From positions 57,359,370 through 57,406,164 of the forward strand of contig CM044499.1 in assembly GCA_024364805.1 (NCBI GenBank): DNA of 46,795 nt, in the 5' to 3' direction. The DNA comes from Euprymna scolopes. Lineage: Eukaryota > Mollusca > Cephalopoda > Sepiida > Sepiolidae. Under the pieces are notes generated by a model. It had not been told where the DNA came from, did not search any database, and saw nothing but the letters and a program-made list of their open reading frames with translations. The position numbers and the translations under genes were made by a program. The first letter of the stretch is position 1, and each line of letters starts with the position of its first letter. Below, in pieces: positions 15,103 to 27,999 of this stretch.

Positions 15103-15190
15103 TGTCGATAGCTCAGATGGAAGAGAACACGTCTGGAACACATCATGTTTGGGTTTCGATTCTAGCTTATGTCACCGAAGTAATTTTGTT
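15103..15190 (+). mobile_element. tRNA-like SINE head or tRNA pseudogene
   Basis: GATAGCTCAGATGGAAGAG at 15107-15125 fits a pol III A box (TRGCNNAGYNGG). GGGTTTCGATTCTAGC at 15151-15166 is a B box with one extra T. Size and order suit a tRNA-derived head. The sequence after it does not match the SINE body at 5956-6055, so it is either another SINE family or a lone pseudogene. Acceptor-stem pairing is poor, so a functional tRNA gene is unlikely. Confidence 0.5.
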
Positions 15191-15462
15191 TAATCTATTG
15201 AAATTATATAGTTAAAATAAAATATTTTATAGACAATTAGCTCTGTACTATTAAAAACAAAATCTGCATGAATTAAAATATATTTACATGTATTTTATGA
15301 CTGGGGCTACACCGGAAGTCCCGCGCTAGTATCCATTAAATACATATCATTAATATATGTCGGGTTTGCCGTTATCTATCAATTATGACAGTAAGAATCA
15401 AGTAATACAAAAATAAAATGATGAAATAGTGAGTGTAATATTGATCTCTATACGATTATTGA

Positions 15463-15770
15463 GTATACGACATAATCACTTTTAACAAACCGGTTCCCAC
15501 CAGATCATCGACCTCAAGCAACGATGAGCCTAGTCAGCTTATCTCGGTATTCTTTCCAGTCGTCCTGGACTTTCCTTGCCACTGAACTCAAGCAGTGACG
15601 ATTCAAAAGATGTGGTTGAGATTGCGGAACCTTTGTTACATAATTACACGCGCAGCTGCCCCTACAAGGGGTATCCTTTGTCTTTTGAGACTGAACGGAG
15701 GCATCGAATATTCATCTCTTTCCTCGAGATAAACAAAATAAAGGTCGAATAGACTTTATGTAAAAAAAAA
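15463..15770 (+). mobile_element. 5S-rRNA-derived SINE, copy 2 (internal 5S deletion, poly-A tail)
   Basis: The 5S-like head starts at GTATACGACATAATCAC and includes AACCGGTTCCCACCAGATC and CTCAAGCAACGATGAGCCT, which is box A. It then jumps from AGTCAG straight into the shared body AGCTTATCTCGG, so the 3' half of the 5S part with box C is missing. A short TCAG shared by both sides suggests a simple internal deletion. The body runs TTCTTTCCAGTCGTCCTGG, then CAAGCAGTGACGATTC, then TTACACGCGCAGCTGCCCC, then GAGACTGAACGGAGGCAT at about 15713. A run of nine A at 15762-15770 is a plausible retroposon tail. Without box C this copy probably cannot be transcribed from its own promoter. Confidence 0.8.
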
Positions 15771-16464
15771 TTGGCTAACGAAATATGAAATCAGCACATT
15801 AAGTAATATACTGAATGAAACTGAAAACACGTTTTTAATTTTTATTTGGGAAGTTTATTGATTCCTATTTCGTTTTACTTTCAGCCAGTTCCTGTTTTTA
15901 CATAAAACTCTATTATGATTTCTAATTTTTTTCTTTCGACGAAATCTTCCAACATTAACCATATTAGAATATGCAAAAGTAGGATAATTTGTAGAAAATT
16001 TCTTTTCTAAATATCATTTTAACATATCAAAACAAAGAGAAATTAATCACGCAAAATCCTGTCGATTGATTATTGCGTTTAATTAAAATTCACTAGACAG
16101 TTTCTCGCAATTTTTCTTTCATTGAAATGGCTATAATGAGATTTATCCATTTTCACTTTAGTTTAAAACTATTACGTAAAATCGCTAATGCTCATACGGT
16201 ATTATGACCCTAATTCGATATGGGCAAATTAATTAGGATGCGAACTTCGAACCATTTATAGGGGCGAATGTGTCATATATTTCTAATAAAAAAACCCTCT
16301 CTTCATCCGTCTGTTTTATTATTATTTCCCCTCTCTAAAGCATTTATCTCTAGTCAGATACAGTTTTTAAACGTAAATAAATTTAATTAGTGTCCCCGTA
16401 CGTTTGGCACATTTAATAAGTTCCCCATTAGAACTCTTTATTTTCGACACAATATTATTTAGGT
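15771..16464. other. AT-rich intergenic stretch, nothing recognised
   Basis: No gene, RNA or repeat seen. Confidence 0.45.
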
Positions 16465-16555
16465 TGCTATCGATTTTCTCCTGACGAGATGATAGCCGAA
16501 AGAGCTCTCGAGAAACTTCCGCCTATTACTTTTTATAAATTCTGTACCTCTAAAC

Positions 16556-16558
<3 letters not shown>
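16465..16558 (+). other. Possible decayed element end with hammerhead-like words
   Basis: CTGACGAGATGATAGCCGAA followed by CTCGAGAAAC contains the two conserved words of a hammerhead core (CTGANGA and GAAAC), but I could not pair a stem II between them. It directly precedes a (TA)n array, as the better candidates at 10 and 23.8 kb do. Confidence 0.25.

Positions 16559-16625
<67 letters not shown>
16559..16625. repeat. (TA)n microsatellite
   Basis: About 33 TA units. Confidence 0.97.
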
Positions 16626-16631
<6 letters not shown>

Positions 16632-17027
16632 AAAGGTTTTATGATATTATGACATTATGGAAAAAGTAAGACCACAAAGCACCCTTCCAGTCCCCTTCAC
16701 ATCTTATGTCGCACTGGCTTCCTTCAAATATACGTTAGATAAACCCAAAGGTATTTTAAAGAAATAGGCTTTCAAAACATGGATGAGATATATTTTTGTC
16801 CCATGTTTCACAGCAAAACCACTCTTTGTTTGAAGACTTTTTTAATCGACGCCAATCATGAATTCCAATACCATCAAACCAAAAAACAGGTTTTACAATT
16901 CATCCTCTACCATACGCAAATTGATTAAAAAAGAGCATTATATGGAGTTTAAATATTGGTTACTTTCGTTCACACCTGTTTTCGATCGCTTTTCCTACTT
17001 GTATATAATAAGAGAAATAATAAGTAA

Positions 17028-17049
17028 ATATATATATATATATATATAT
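17028..17049. repeat. Short (TA)n array
   Basis: About 11 TA units at the left border of a roughly 270-bp non-simple block. Confidence 0.95.
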
Positions 17050-17316
17050 GGTCTTGGATATGACCTTAAACTATATCCAGTTGTGAGGCCCCAGCTTAGG
17101 GCTTTGGGAAGTGTGGAGTCACCATTTAATTGTCATTGCTCCCAGGTCCACTCTGATCCGGAGTGGTAGTACCTGTTAGGGTCCAAACTATGGGTTAAAT
17201 CGAAACCGACTTGAAAACAACAAATGCATTCTATTAAAAATGTGTCTTCAAAATCTTTGGATTCGGCATTAAATAACCTAAAAGTGTTGATATGCCGTAA
17301 AACAAAAACAACCAAC

Positions 17317-17320
<4 letters not shown>
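17050..17320. other. Unidentified 270-bp block bounded by (TA)n
   Basis: A block of normal complexity (for example GTTGTGAGGCCCCAGCTTAG) lies exactly between two TA arrays. It resembles a short inserted repeat, but I cannot name it and see no second copy in the window. Confidence 0.3.
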
Positions 17321-17358
<38 letters not shown>

Positions 17359-17380
17359 ATATTTCTATAGAAATATTTTT
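17321..17380. repeat. (TA)n array and adjacent 27-bp palindrome
   Basis: A TA run to 17353 is followed by a perfect palindrome of AAAAATATTTC, TATA and GAAATATTTTT. Confidence 0.9.
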
Positions 17381-17732
17381 CTTATTATATATCGATCCTT
17401 ATATAAGAACCTCAGTGTGAATACAGAGCAATATATACCATATATAGAATAAATGACAAAAAATGATATTCCAAAATACATGATGTTGGCAATTTTATAT
17501 TTTATACCTTTACATCAATTGATCCTTACAGTTCTTTTCAGTGTCTGTTTCGTAGCGTAAAATAAATCACTAAATAATTATATCAATTAGTGAATCTATT
17601 ATGCCCTTAACATCAGAAGAAATAGCAACAATCAATCCACCAAAAGGAATTAAAATGTGATACGACAGTGAGAATCTGAAAATTTGGAAGAGAAGTTGTA
17701 GTTACCTTTATATTTTACCATTACACTGTTTT

Positions 17733-18010
<278 letters not shown>

Positions 18011-18029
18011 GCATCTGTTCGTGTTAATG

Positions 18030-19260
18030 TTCGTGTGTTAGCCTATTCGGCCTTAGCTAATCTGGAAGCTTCTGCAACTCTAAAATAAATGAGCTAATAT
18101 GAATAGATTTTTGATTTAACCTAAGTACAGCCGTTTGGATATATTCCTGACAGGTCAGCACCGAACACTGCGGAAATTAAAAGACAAACGAATAGAAAGT
18201 TACGAGGAGCGTGCATGTATTTCCTGATGCTGAATAATTCCTGTTTAGCACGCACTGGGTCACAAGCAACAACGTTACATTTATTCCATTGGAAAGTGGC
18301 TATCCAAGAATCCATCGAAAGTCTTGTAATGGGGAACATGATTTCGAAATTTGTCGAGTGTATGCATCATCCAATACTGTCGTATATTGCAATCCCATAT
18401 ACATACATTGTATACGCCCTAAATTCAATATATTTAAAAACAATGTGTACTGGTCGACTCAAACGACATTCAGCTGATATGGGCTGAACCGACTCTATAG
18501 CTCTGATGAACATTTATCCATCACTATATTACCTCTTTGTAGAAGGGGCATCAGCATATACCGACTATTCTCCCCCATGCGCAGAGTAAAAATCGCTCAA
18601 TGGTGCTCTTGTGCTACGAGATCAGGTTGTAATATTCGATTTAAACAACATGCCGCTGAGATAAGTTAAACCAAATCCGCAACTTTGATCAAAATTTGTG
18701 TACTACTTTATTAAGTACATATTAGTTGAATAGGAACGTTATTAAAAGACTAATTAAAAAATAAATACGATTTTGTTTTTATTAATACTATTGTTTTTCT
18801 CGTTATTCCACAGTAAAAAGGAATACGATACCACGTATATTATGAAAACAGAGCAATATAGTAAAATGAATTATTTCTAAATCAGACCATGTCGTAAAAT
18901 CTTTAATAAATATATTTGAAGTGATGACATTTTATAAAAATATTAAGTCGGCAATTATTTCCACCGAAATATTACCAAGCAAATTAAAGTGCATATTTCG
19001 AAAAGCGTTAAATGGAGGAAATTATAGGGCCACACCATTCCATTTGAAAATTAAAATAAATTTAATGGACTCGTAATTTGATTCGTTAGACGCTAACTCA
19101 ACCAGATTCCAAGAAATCCCACACTGACTTACTTCGTATAGCTCCTTAGCCTAAGCATTAAATCTTTGACAATTTCTAGAATATAATTCGTGGAAAAGCT
19201 TTTGAATCAAATTTCTATAAGGATTCGAGGCAGAAAGTTTAGTATCATTACATCATGTAT
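18030..19260. other. Intergenic, no gene recognised
   Basis: Overlapping short frames at 18121-18487 on both strands (up to 90 codons) show no domain. 18480-18660 is less AT-rich and could be a decayed SINE, but no second copy is present to confirm this. Confidence 0.4.
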
Positions 19261-19262
19261 AT

Positions 19263-20005
19263 CGTTTCTTTTTAAGCTGTGAGGGGTATATTTCATTTAA
19301 GATATTTTGCGTTTATTTCCGTAAACAGAAATTTAAGTATGTATTGCTACTTACTGGCGTCTCCCATTTCAGAATAATCGTTAAACGTAAAGATATTCAC
19401 TGTATCTTAAACAGTAAATAACTAAACCCTCTTCTCGCCAATATTTTCGACCTGACAACGCATGCGTTTTAGGGAGACCTTCAGATTATAATTAAACCGT
19501 TTCTACTTTATTGTGAAAACGGTCGTGTACACACTTATATTCTCGCAAAATTTATATATAAGCCATTTATTCAAATTGTAAGCTCATTTGCACATTACAT
19601 TAAAAAATACATTGCAATAAGTATCCCCTTGTTATTGTTTGTTTAAATAGAATTGTCTTCATTTTATATTTAGAAATGTTATTTAAAGTTGATTCATTTT
19701 ATTTTAATTCAATTTAGTTTGAATTTAATTTATTTTTAATTATTATTAGCCTATACCAGTTTCCTTTAAAAACGGAAGTAAGTTTATTTTTTAAGCTGTG
19801 AGATGTATTTCTTATTTATATTTTCCGTTTAATTTTCATTGAAAAACATTGATTTAGGTATTGCTTCTTTCATGCGATCCCCATTTCAGGAAAATCCTTA
19901 AACGTTAAGATATTTGCTCTATCTTAACTAAACTAAACCCTCCAATCGTCAATATTTTTCACCCTGGCAACACATGATTTTTAAAGAGACCTTTGGATTT
20001 TACTT
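19263..20005 (+). repeat. Two direct copies of a Helitron-like 3' segment
   Basis: 19263-19490 and 19786-20005 share AAGCTGTGAG, then TTTCCGTTTA-like sequence, then CCCATTTCAG, then TTAAACGT.AAGATATT, then ACTAAACCCTC, then a CAATATTTT.. ACCTG.CAACGC stretch. A third copy lies at 44180-44397. The ending, CCTGGCAACGC in the third copy, resembles the Helitron 3' hairpin, so these are probably decayed non-autonomous Helitrons of a second family. The two copies here begin about 523 bp apart. Confidence 0.55.
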
Positions 20006-20031
20006 GAACCGTTTCCGTTGTTCTCCTGTCT

Positions 20032-20082
20032 GTCTGTTGTCGTTGTTCTCCTGTCTGTCTGTTGTCTGTTGTCTGTTGTCGT
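20032..20082. repeat. CTGTCTGTTGT minisatellite
   Basis: TCTCCTGTCTGTCTGTTGTC occurs twice in tandem, followed by further CTGTTGT units. Confidence 0.85.
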
Positions 20083-20089
20083 TTGGGCA

Positions 20090-21235
20090 GTTAACCTTAA
20101 AGTAGCCTTTAATCAGCCATGCAGCGTACAGGACCTGTCTAACGAAACTGTCACTGCTGAAACTGGTGTGCACTGAGGGAAGTTTTGACCGGGCTAAGAC
20201 CTCTTTCTATATAAAATAGGGAAAACAGTAGAGGTGAAATAAAATGTAAATAAAGGGTAAATATAAAAACAATTCAAGTGAAACTTTACAGCGAGCTATG
20301 TATGCATCGATATTTCGTTTAAAACTTTATTTCGGCTTCTAGGAGCATGCTAAAAATACGACAGCATTTATATTTAGGGCTGTACACACTCCGTTACAGC
20401 TATGGAAATCGTATATTTACAAGTTTTTGCACTAATATTCATATTCGTATTAATTATCGTGCACACCAATGACGTTATAAAAATATAAAATGATTATTCA
20501 TGTTATTTAGATTGTTAAGACTACGGTTCTCACCTAAATTGTCAACGAAACAAAAATCAAAATAGGTTTAAGTCTCGTAAAATGTCGTTCTAGACATATA
20601 TAGTGTACTTGGTGAAATTTAGTTGTATTTTTGCACTTTTCTCGAGTTTCGATTTGAAAGATTTTATATTACTTAGGACGTCTGCTCATCATATGAATTA
20701 AAATGTACCGTTTTAGATTGCATGCACATTCCAGATTTCGACCGAAACCCCTTCGAGATCGATAAAATACACCTGAACGTTATCAGAGAAAACATGCATC
20801 GAAGTATTGTAGAAAATGTCACTCAAGCTGAGAACAGTAGTCCGAAAAATTTATATTTCTACAATTTAGCTTTAAAGTAAATGTTTAGTTCGAAATATAA
20901 AAAAGAAGAATATTCTAACACAATTGGAAACTTATTTCGAACAATTTTCTTTAGATCGATTTACACAAAATTTACGCACAATTTGATGTTTTCTAAACCT
21001 GTCACATTTTGTTTTAAATAAATATGTGGGATGGAATGAATTTGATTTTCGATAATATTGTATAAAGAATCCTTTTTTTATTCCATTTTTATTTATTCTG
21101 GTGAATTATTTCCAGAGAATTCCTGAAATCATTTATTCTCTTGCCAAATAAAGAAACGGTAGTAAATACTAAATGTCTTTGCTGGAATATAATCTGCTTC
21201 TTTAGCCCGTTTCTATCATTTCTTTTATCTATATG
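20090..21235. other. AT-rich intergenic stretch, no gene recognised
   Basis: No ORF of note. 20120-20220 is less AT-rich but unidentified. Confidence 0.45.
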
Positions 21236-21278
21236 ACTCTTTCTCTTCTTTCTCTCTGTCTCTGTCTCTCTGTCTCTG

Positions 21279-21350
<72 letters not shown>
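21236..21350. repeat. (TCTCTG)n(TC)n(TA)n microsatellite
   Basis: Pyrimidine repeats to 21312, then TA to 21350. The last A directly precedes a Helitron CTAG terminus. Confidence 0.95.
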
Positions 21351-21351
<1 letters not shown>

Positions 21352-22075
21352 TAGCAAAAGTACCCGTCGTTGACTGGGTTCAAAAACAGCCTACAGAAAA
21401 TGGACTCTGATTTATGAAAGTATGATAGGTTATGAAAAGGACGGGTTGTAAAGAGATAGCTTCGAATTTGGAGGTATCAAAACCAAAGCAAAATATAGTG
21501 AAAGTAAAAATGAAATAGATAAACCCCATAATTTATTATACCATACCTGTTGACACTGAAACACTTATCACAATATTCTGTGGATCTATATTAAAAAAAA
21601 AAAAACATTGTTAAACTCTGTGACATATTTCCATTCTATAGAGGTCAGGCGCGAACGAACACCCCATAATTTTATTATACCATATTTCTTCAAACTGAAA
21701 CAAAATTATCAAAGTATACTTACGCAGATAGATATGAAAAATCTTTATTAAAGTATGTGTCTATTTCAATTCTATGGAGGCCAGGCGCGAACGCAGACCC
21801 CACAAATTTATTATACCATCCCTATTTAAGTTAAAACATACTTATTAAAGTATTATTATGTACATTTATATCAACAACACTTGTAAACGTTTTTATTGTT
21901 AATTTTTAAATTTTTTATTTCCATACTTTGTGGACCAGGCGCGTACGCTGACCCCACAATTTTAATGAATCATCATTATGCCAGATCAAACAGACCCATA
22001 CTGTGTCTCGATATATCTTCTATCAATATATGTGATCAGACACACACACACAGACGTTAAACTTTATATTATAGA
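21351..22075 (-). mobile_element. Non-autonomous Helitron C with internal tandem repeats
   Basis: On the minus strand it starts TCTATAATATAAAG (22075 downwards) and ends ACCCAGTCAACGACGGGT, TACTTTTG, CTAG (21351-21354) followed by T. Hairpin, CTAG and the T flank fit a Helitron 3' end. About 725 bp long with no Rep/helicase ORF. Inside are four imperfect tandem units of about 137-153 bp, each with an ACCCCA(T/C)AA.TTTATTATACCAT-like start (near 21523, 21661, 21798 and 21951) and GGCGCG.ACG just before it in the last three. Its 5' end is exactly abutted by Helitron A. Confidence 0.7.
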
Positions 22076-22478
22076 CTAGCGTTTCAGCCCGGAATTGCAC
22101 GGGTGTTTGGAGGTGTATGCTGACCAAAAGCAAAAAAAAAAAAGGTCATTTTTTTTTAAATGACCCCTTAAAATGTATTGTTTTTGTCTCAAATTGTGTT
22201 ATTAATTTAAACCCATGTCCAAGAAACCTATATCTAAAATTTCAAGTGTTTAGACCCAAAATTGTCTGAGGAGTTTGGTAGAGTTCTCAAAGGTCAAATC
22301 ATTGAACTTTGACCCCTTAACAGACAAATTTATAGCCGAAAACCGATCACGTAGATTTTCTTAAATCTCCGCACTCTGTATATCAAATTTCGAGTCTGTA
22401 GACACAAAATTAACAGAGTTATTACAAAGGAAAATGTACACAGACACACAGACAGACATAAACTTTCATTTTTATAGA
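22076..22478 (-). mobile_element. Non-autonomous Helitron A
   Basis: On the minus strand it begins A|TCTATAAAAATGAAAG at 22478 and ends with the hairpin-forming CCCGTGCAATTCCGGG, CTGAAACG and CTAG at 22076-22079, followed by T. About 403 bp, no coding capacity. The 5' part has the words TAACTCTGTTAATTTTG and CTCGAAATTTGATATACAG found in copies B, D and E. It inserted precisely between the A and T at the 5' start of Helitron C, so the two lie head to tail with no spacer. Confidence 0.85.
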
Positions 22479-22482
22479 TATA

Positions 22483-22894
22483 CTAGCATGGGTGCCCGGC
22501 GTTGCCCGGGTGTTTGGAGGTGTATGCTGAGCCAAAATAAAAAACAAAAAAAAACAGTAATTTTTTTTTATTTGACCCCTATTATGACCTCTTACCATTT
22601 ATTGTTATGTGCTCACATCAAGTTATTAAGTTAGATCCATGTCCAAGGAACCTATATCTAAAATTTCAAGTGTTCAGACCCAAAATTGTCGGTGGAGTTC
22701 GGTAAAGTTTTCAAAGGTTCAATTGTTTAACTTTGGCCCTTTAATAGCAAAATTTCTGGCCCAAAGACAAATCAATTTTCCCACATCTCAGTACTCTGTA
22801 TATCAAATTTCGAGTGTGTACATACAAAATTGACAGAGTTATTGCGTAGGGAAATGTACACAGACATACACACAGACACTTTCAATTTTATAGA
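22483..22894 (-). mobile_element. Non-autonomous Helitron B
   Basis: Minus strand: A|TCTATAAAATTGAAAG at 22894 to CCCGGGCAACGCCGGGC, ACCCATG, CTAG (22483-22486) then T. The terminal hairpin is perfect here (CCCGG with CCGGG). 412 bp, no ORF. It is the same family as A, D and E, with shared internal words such as AATAACTTGATGTGAGC and TTGGACATGGATCTAAC. Only TATA separates it from Helitron A. Confidence 0.88.
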
Positions 22895-23177
22895 TATATA
22901 GATAGATGTATTCCTTCAGGAGGCCGATCGCTGATTACTCACTAAAATATATAATGCATGACAGTTTACTTGGCATTTATAGAAACTTCATTTCCTTGAA
23001 TCATTGTGTTAATTGCCAATGGTGTCTTGGATAATGCTGGTCTACAAAATCAAATCTTATTTTGTGAGTCTTTTCTAATATGCCGACCACCAGTAATTAA
23101 TGCTTCCTACAATGATGATAAAGTAAGCAATAAAACAATAATGTATCTAAGTACAAACTAATTGTTAATATTTACAT

Positions 23178-23230
23178 TATATATATATACATATATATAT
23201 ATATGTATATATATTTTTATATATATATGT
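23178..23230. repeat. Imperfect (TA)n array
   Basis: TA units broken by AC, GTA and T runs, ending just before Helitron D. Confidence 0.9.
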
Positions 23231-23235
23231 ATTTA

Positions 23236-23646
23236 TCTATAACAGTTAACGTGGCTGTCTGTGTGTTTGTCTGTGTCTGTGTACGCAACGAAATAACGCT
23301 GGCAATTTTAAGTCGAGAGACTCGAAATTTGATATGCAGTGTACTGAGATTTGGGAAAATCTTTATGGTGTGTTTTCAGCCAGAAATTTGGCTGTTAAGT
23401 AGTCAAAATTCAACGATTTGACGTTTGAGAACTCTACCAATCTCTTCCGACAATTTTGGGTCTAAACACTTATAATTTTGATATAGGTTTCTTGGACATG
23501 GATCTAACTTAATAACTTGATTTGAGCCCCAAATAATAAATGTTAAACGGTAATAATAAGGGTTAAAGTTATAAAAAATTGACCGCTTTTTTTTTTGCTC
23601 AACTATCACCTCAAAACACTCGGGCAACGCCGGGCTGAAATGCTAG
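23236..23646 (+). mobile_element. Non-autonomous Helitron D
   Basis: Starts A|TCTATAACAG at 23236, ends CTCGGGCAACGCCGGG, CTGAAATG, CTAG at 23643-23646 then T. 411 bp, same family as A and B but on the plus strand. No ORF. A TA array follows at once. Confidence 0.88.
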
Positions 23647-23740
23647 TATATATATATATATATATATATACACATACATACACACATGCACATACACACA
23701 CAAACACACACACAAACACAAACACACACACACATATATA
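23647..23740. repeat. (TA)n and (CA)n microsatellites
   Basis: TA to about 23670, then ACACAC/ACAAAC units. Confidence 0.93.
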
Positions 23741-23820
23741 TGTTTGAGATTTTCAAAAGTCGGGACTAATGAATACAACAAAGTTGGTAGATAGTGCTTA
23801 GTAACAAGAGCAAAATATTT

Positions 23821-26020
<2,200 letters not shown>

Positions 26021-26750
26021 GGTCCCCCGTGAGTGCACAGCGAACGAGGCATAAAAAAAATTAAGTTCAGCATTTGTCACTCCTCTATTTAGCCTTAAAT
26101 GTCCCCAGGGGGTTTGAAATCCTGATGAAAATATACAAGTAGTGCAGTTTTAGGCCTTAACATATGTAAATTTGAGTTCTGCACCATGCCAAAAAAAAAA
26201 AAAAAAGAAATTAATAAATCCTTCATCCACCCAATTTGGCCCCCAAATCCCCAAGGACTAAACATATATAAAATTGAGTTCAGCACCATGCAAAACTGTT
26301 AAATGCACAAAAACTGCTAAATAAACAGAAAATTTTGACAAATATGGTAAAATAGTCCCCAAAAGTGGAGTGTTTTTTGGCCTTAAAAGAGACCCTGTGG
26401 CACACCCAAGAGTTATCGCGAAGTATAGACAACCACAATTATATAGAAATCAGTTAGTTACAACTTTTCATAGAGTTTAAAAAAAAATCCAAGGCATAAA
26501 TATTTTTTTAATAAGCACAAAATGTCAATTTTAGCCATTATAACCTGGAAGGCACCCCTAGGAGGGGACACCCAGATTTATTCCGGAAAGCCATTATCTT
26601 ACTTTTTACTCATATCATGTTTAATGTTTGTGCAAATTTAAAAAAAAAAATCCGAGACGTAGTCATTGAAAAGAGCACGGATAGACGAACGGACGAACGG
26701 AAAAGGGTGAATTTACAGGTCCACACTTCTTTTATTGGGGGGGGGCAAAA
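26021..26750. repeat. Unclassified interspersed repeat, probably transposon-derived
   Basis: The stretch has an internal direct repeat: TAAATTTGAGTTCTGCACCATGC near 26166 and a close match near 26271, and CCCCAGGGG/CCCCAAATCC-type words recur. It ends in GACGAACGGACGAACGG, a kind of end I have seen in many mollusc repeats. No ORF. Confidence 0.35.
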
Positions 26751-26872
26751 ATTATTTGTAAATTTTATTTAATGTAACATTTGTGCTAAAATTAATAAAA
26801 AAAATATAATTTATACTAAGATGAAATCATATAATCAATATTTTAGATGAGGGCTGATTTTTTGTATTACTT

Positions 26873-27078
26873 TTTATGATCGGACTATTGTTCTCATTTT
26901 GAGTTTTGCTTATGTAACGTTTTGTCGATGTACCCATTGACCTTCGTCAGGTATATGTGTTATCATCTTAGAAAAGAAAGAAGATGGCGACTAACATGTC
27001 TGACGAAGGTCGGAGGCTACACCGACCGAAACATTGCATAAATATCACTCAAGATTAGAACAATAGTCCGATCATAAT
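26873..27078. repeat. Inverted repeat with hammerhead-like core
   Basis: Arms 26873-26951 and 26998-27078 are reverse complements with moderate divergence, separated by a 46-bp spacer. The right arm reads CTGACGA, A, GGTCGG, AGGCTACA, CCGACC, GAAACA. That is CTGANGA and GAAA on either side of a perfect 6-bp stem, with one unpaired A. The left arm carries the same core on the other strand with decay. No TA array is adjacent, unlike the 10 and 23.8 kb cases. Confidence 0.65.
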
Positions 27079-27269
27079 GGATAATAAAATGTTATAATAA
27101 GTTTTGCTTTCACGTAAACTTTCTATGAAATAAGTGACAGATCCTTACAAAGGTTTCGAAGGTACACCCTACTGACTAGATATATTACAAAAAAACTTCA
27201 GCTTTCTATTTATTATTAACTCGAAAAGCTAAACAGTTACACAAAGGAGTGTGCTAGTATAAAAACTAG

Positions 27270-27356
27270 CGGGGTGTTGTATCCCAGAATTAATTTTTTA
27301 CAGTCTCATGATTCTTAATGCGTGTTTTTCAGGAATTAAATGACACACCTCTGCTT
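27270..27356 (-). mobile_element. Mariner-like transposase C-terminal relic
   Basis: On the minus strand CCTGAAAAACACGCATTAAG and then AAAAATTAATTCTGGG match the relic at 41640-41890 (CTTGAAAAAGTGCATTGAG and AAAAATTAATTCTGG), where the frame reads KKCIENMCDYVEK. Here the frame is lost. Only the last about 85 bp are present. Confidence 0.4.
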
Positions 27357-27988
27357 TTTTACACTCAATCAGATGTGCCTTAAGAACTAATAAAACTGTG
27401 ACTGGTACTTACTGGCATTTTTTAAGATTTTGAATATTTATAAATTTTCTCATTATAAAAACGATTAGTTTATTGCTTATTATATTTTGACAGAAAAATA
27501 AAATTAATTGCATATAAACATTAGAAGAAAAATGCAAAATAAAATTAATTGCATATAAAACATTAGAAAAATGCAAAATTATCCAATTGTATCAGTACAT
27601 GGATTGAAAAATTTTATATCAGTAAATAATCAGTACATTTTTCATTATAAAAAAGGATGATTGAATTCATTTTGATTGGCAAAAGAAAAAAAACTATAAA
27701 ATCCAAAATCGGCCAATCATCAACCAATTTTATAATTACAAAAAATTATTTATATACATTCGATATAATTTATGTATACTATTTTATTTAAATGAAATAA
27801 ATAATTTTTCTCTAATATTTTATATGCAATTCATTTTATTTCTTCTGTCAAAAAAATATAATCAATATAATAAGCGTCTTTTATAATGAGAAAATATATA
27901 AATATTTAAAATCTTTAAAAGTGCAAGAAAATGCCAAATACATTTTTATTAGTGCATAAGCCACATCGTATTAAGTGTGAATAAAATA
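27357..27988. mobile_element. Foldback element with long terminal inverted repeats
   Basis: Left arm 27357-27535 and right arm 27810-27988 are reverse complements with scattered differences. Shared words include TGGCATTTT, TTTCTCATTATAAAA, GCTTATTATAT and AATTGCATATAAA. The left arm has an extra internal duplication of about 45 bp (AAAATTAATTGCATATAAA twice). The inner 270 bp are AT-rich without an ORF. It has the form of a MITE or foldback transposon; target duplications were not resolved. It starts where a mariner relic ends, so it may be a palindromic mariner derivative. Confidence 0.6.
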
Positions 27989-27999
27989 GTTTTTTTTTA

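Noticed and set aside
15103-15170. Functional tRNA gene
   Set aside because: The B box has an extra base and the stems do not pair well; more likely a SINE head or pseudogene.
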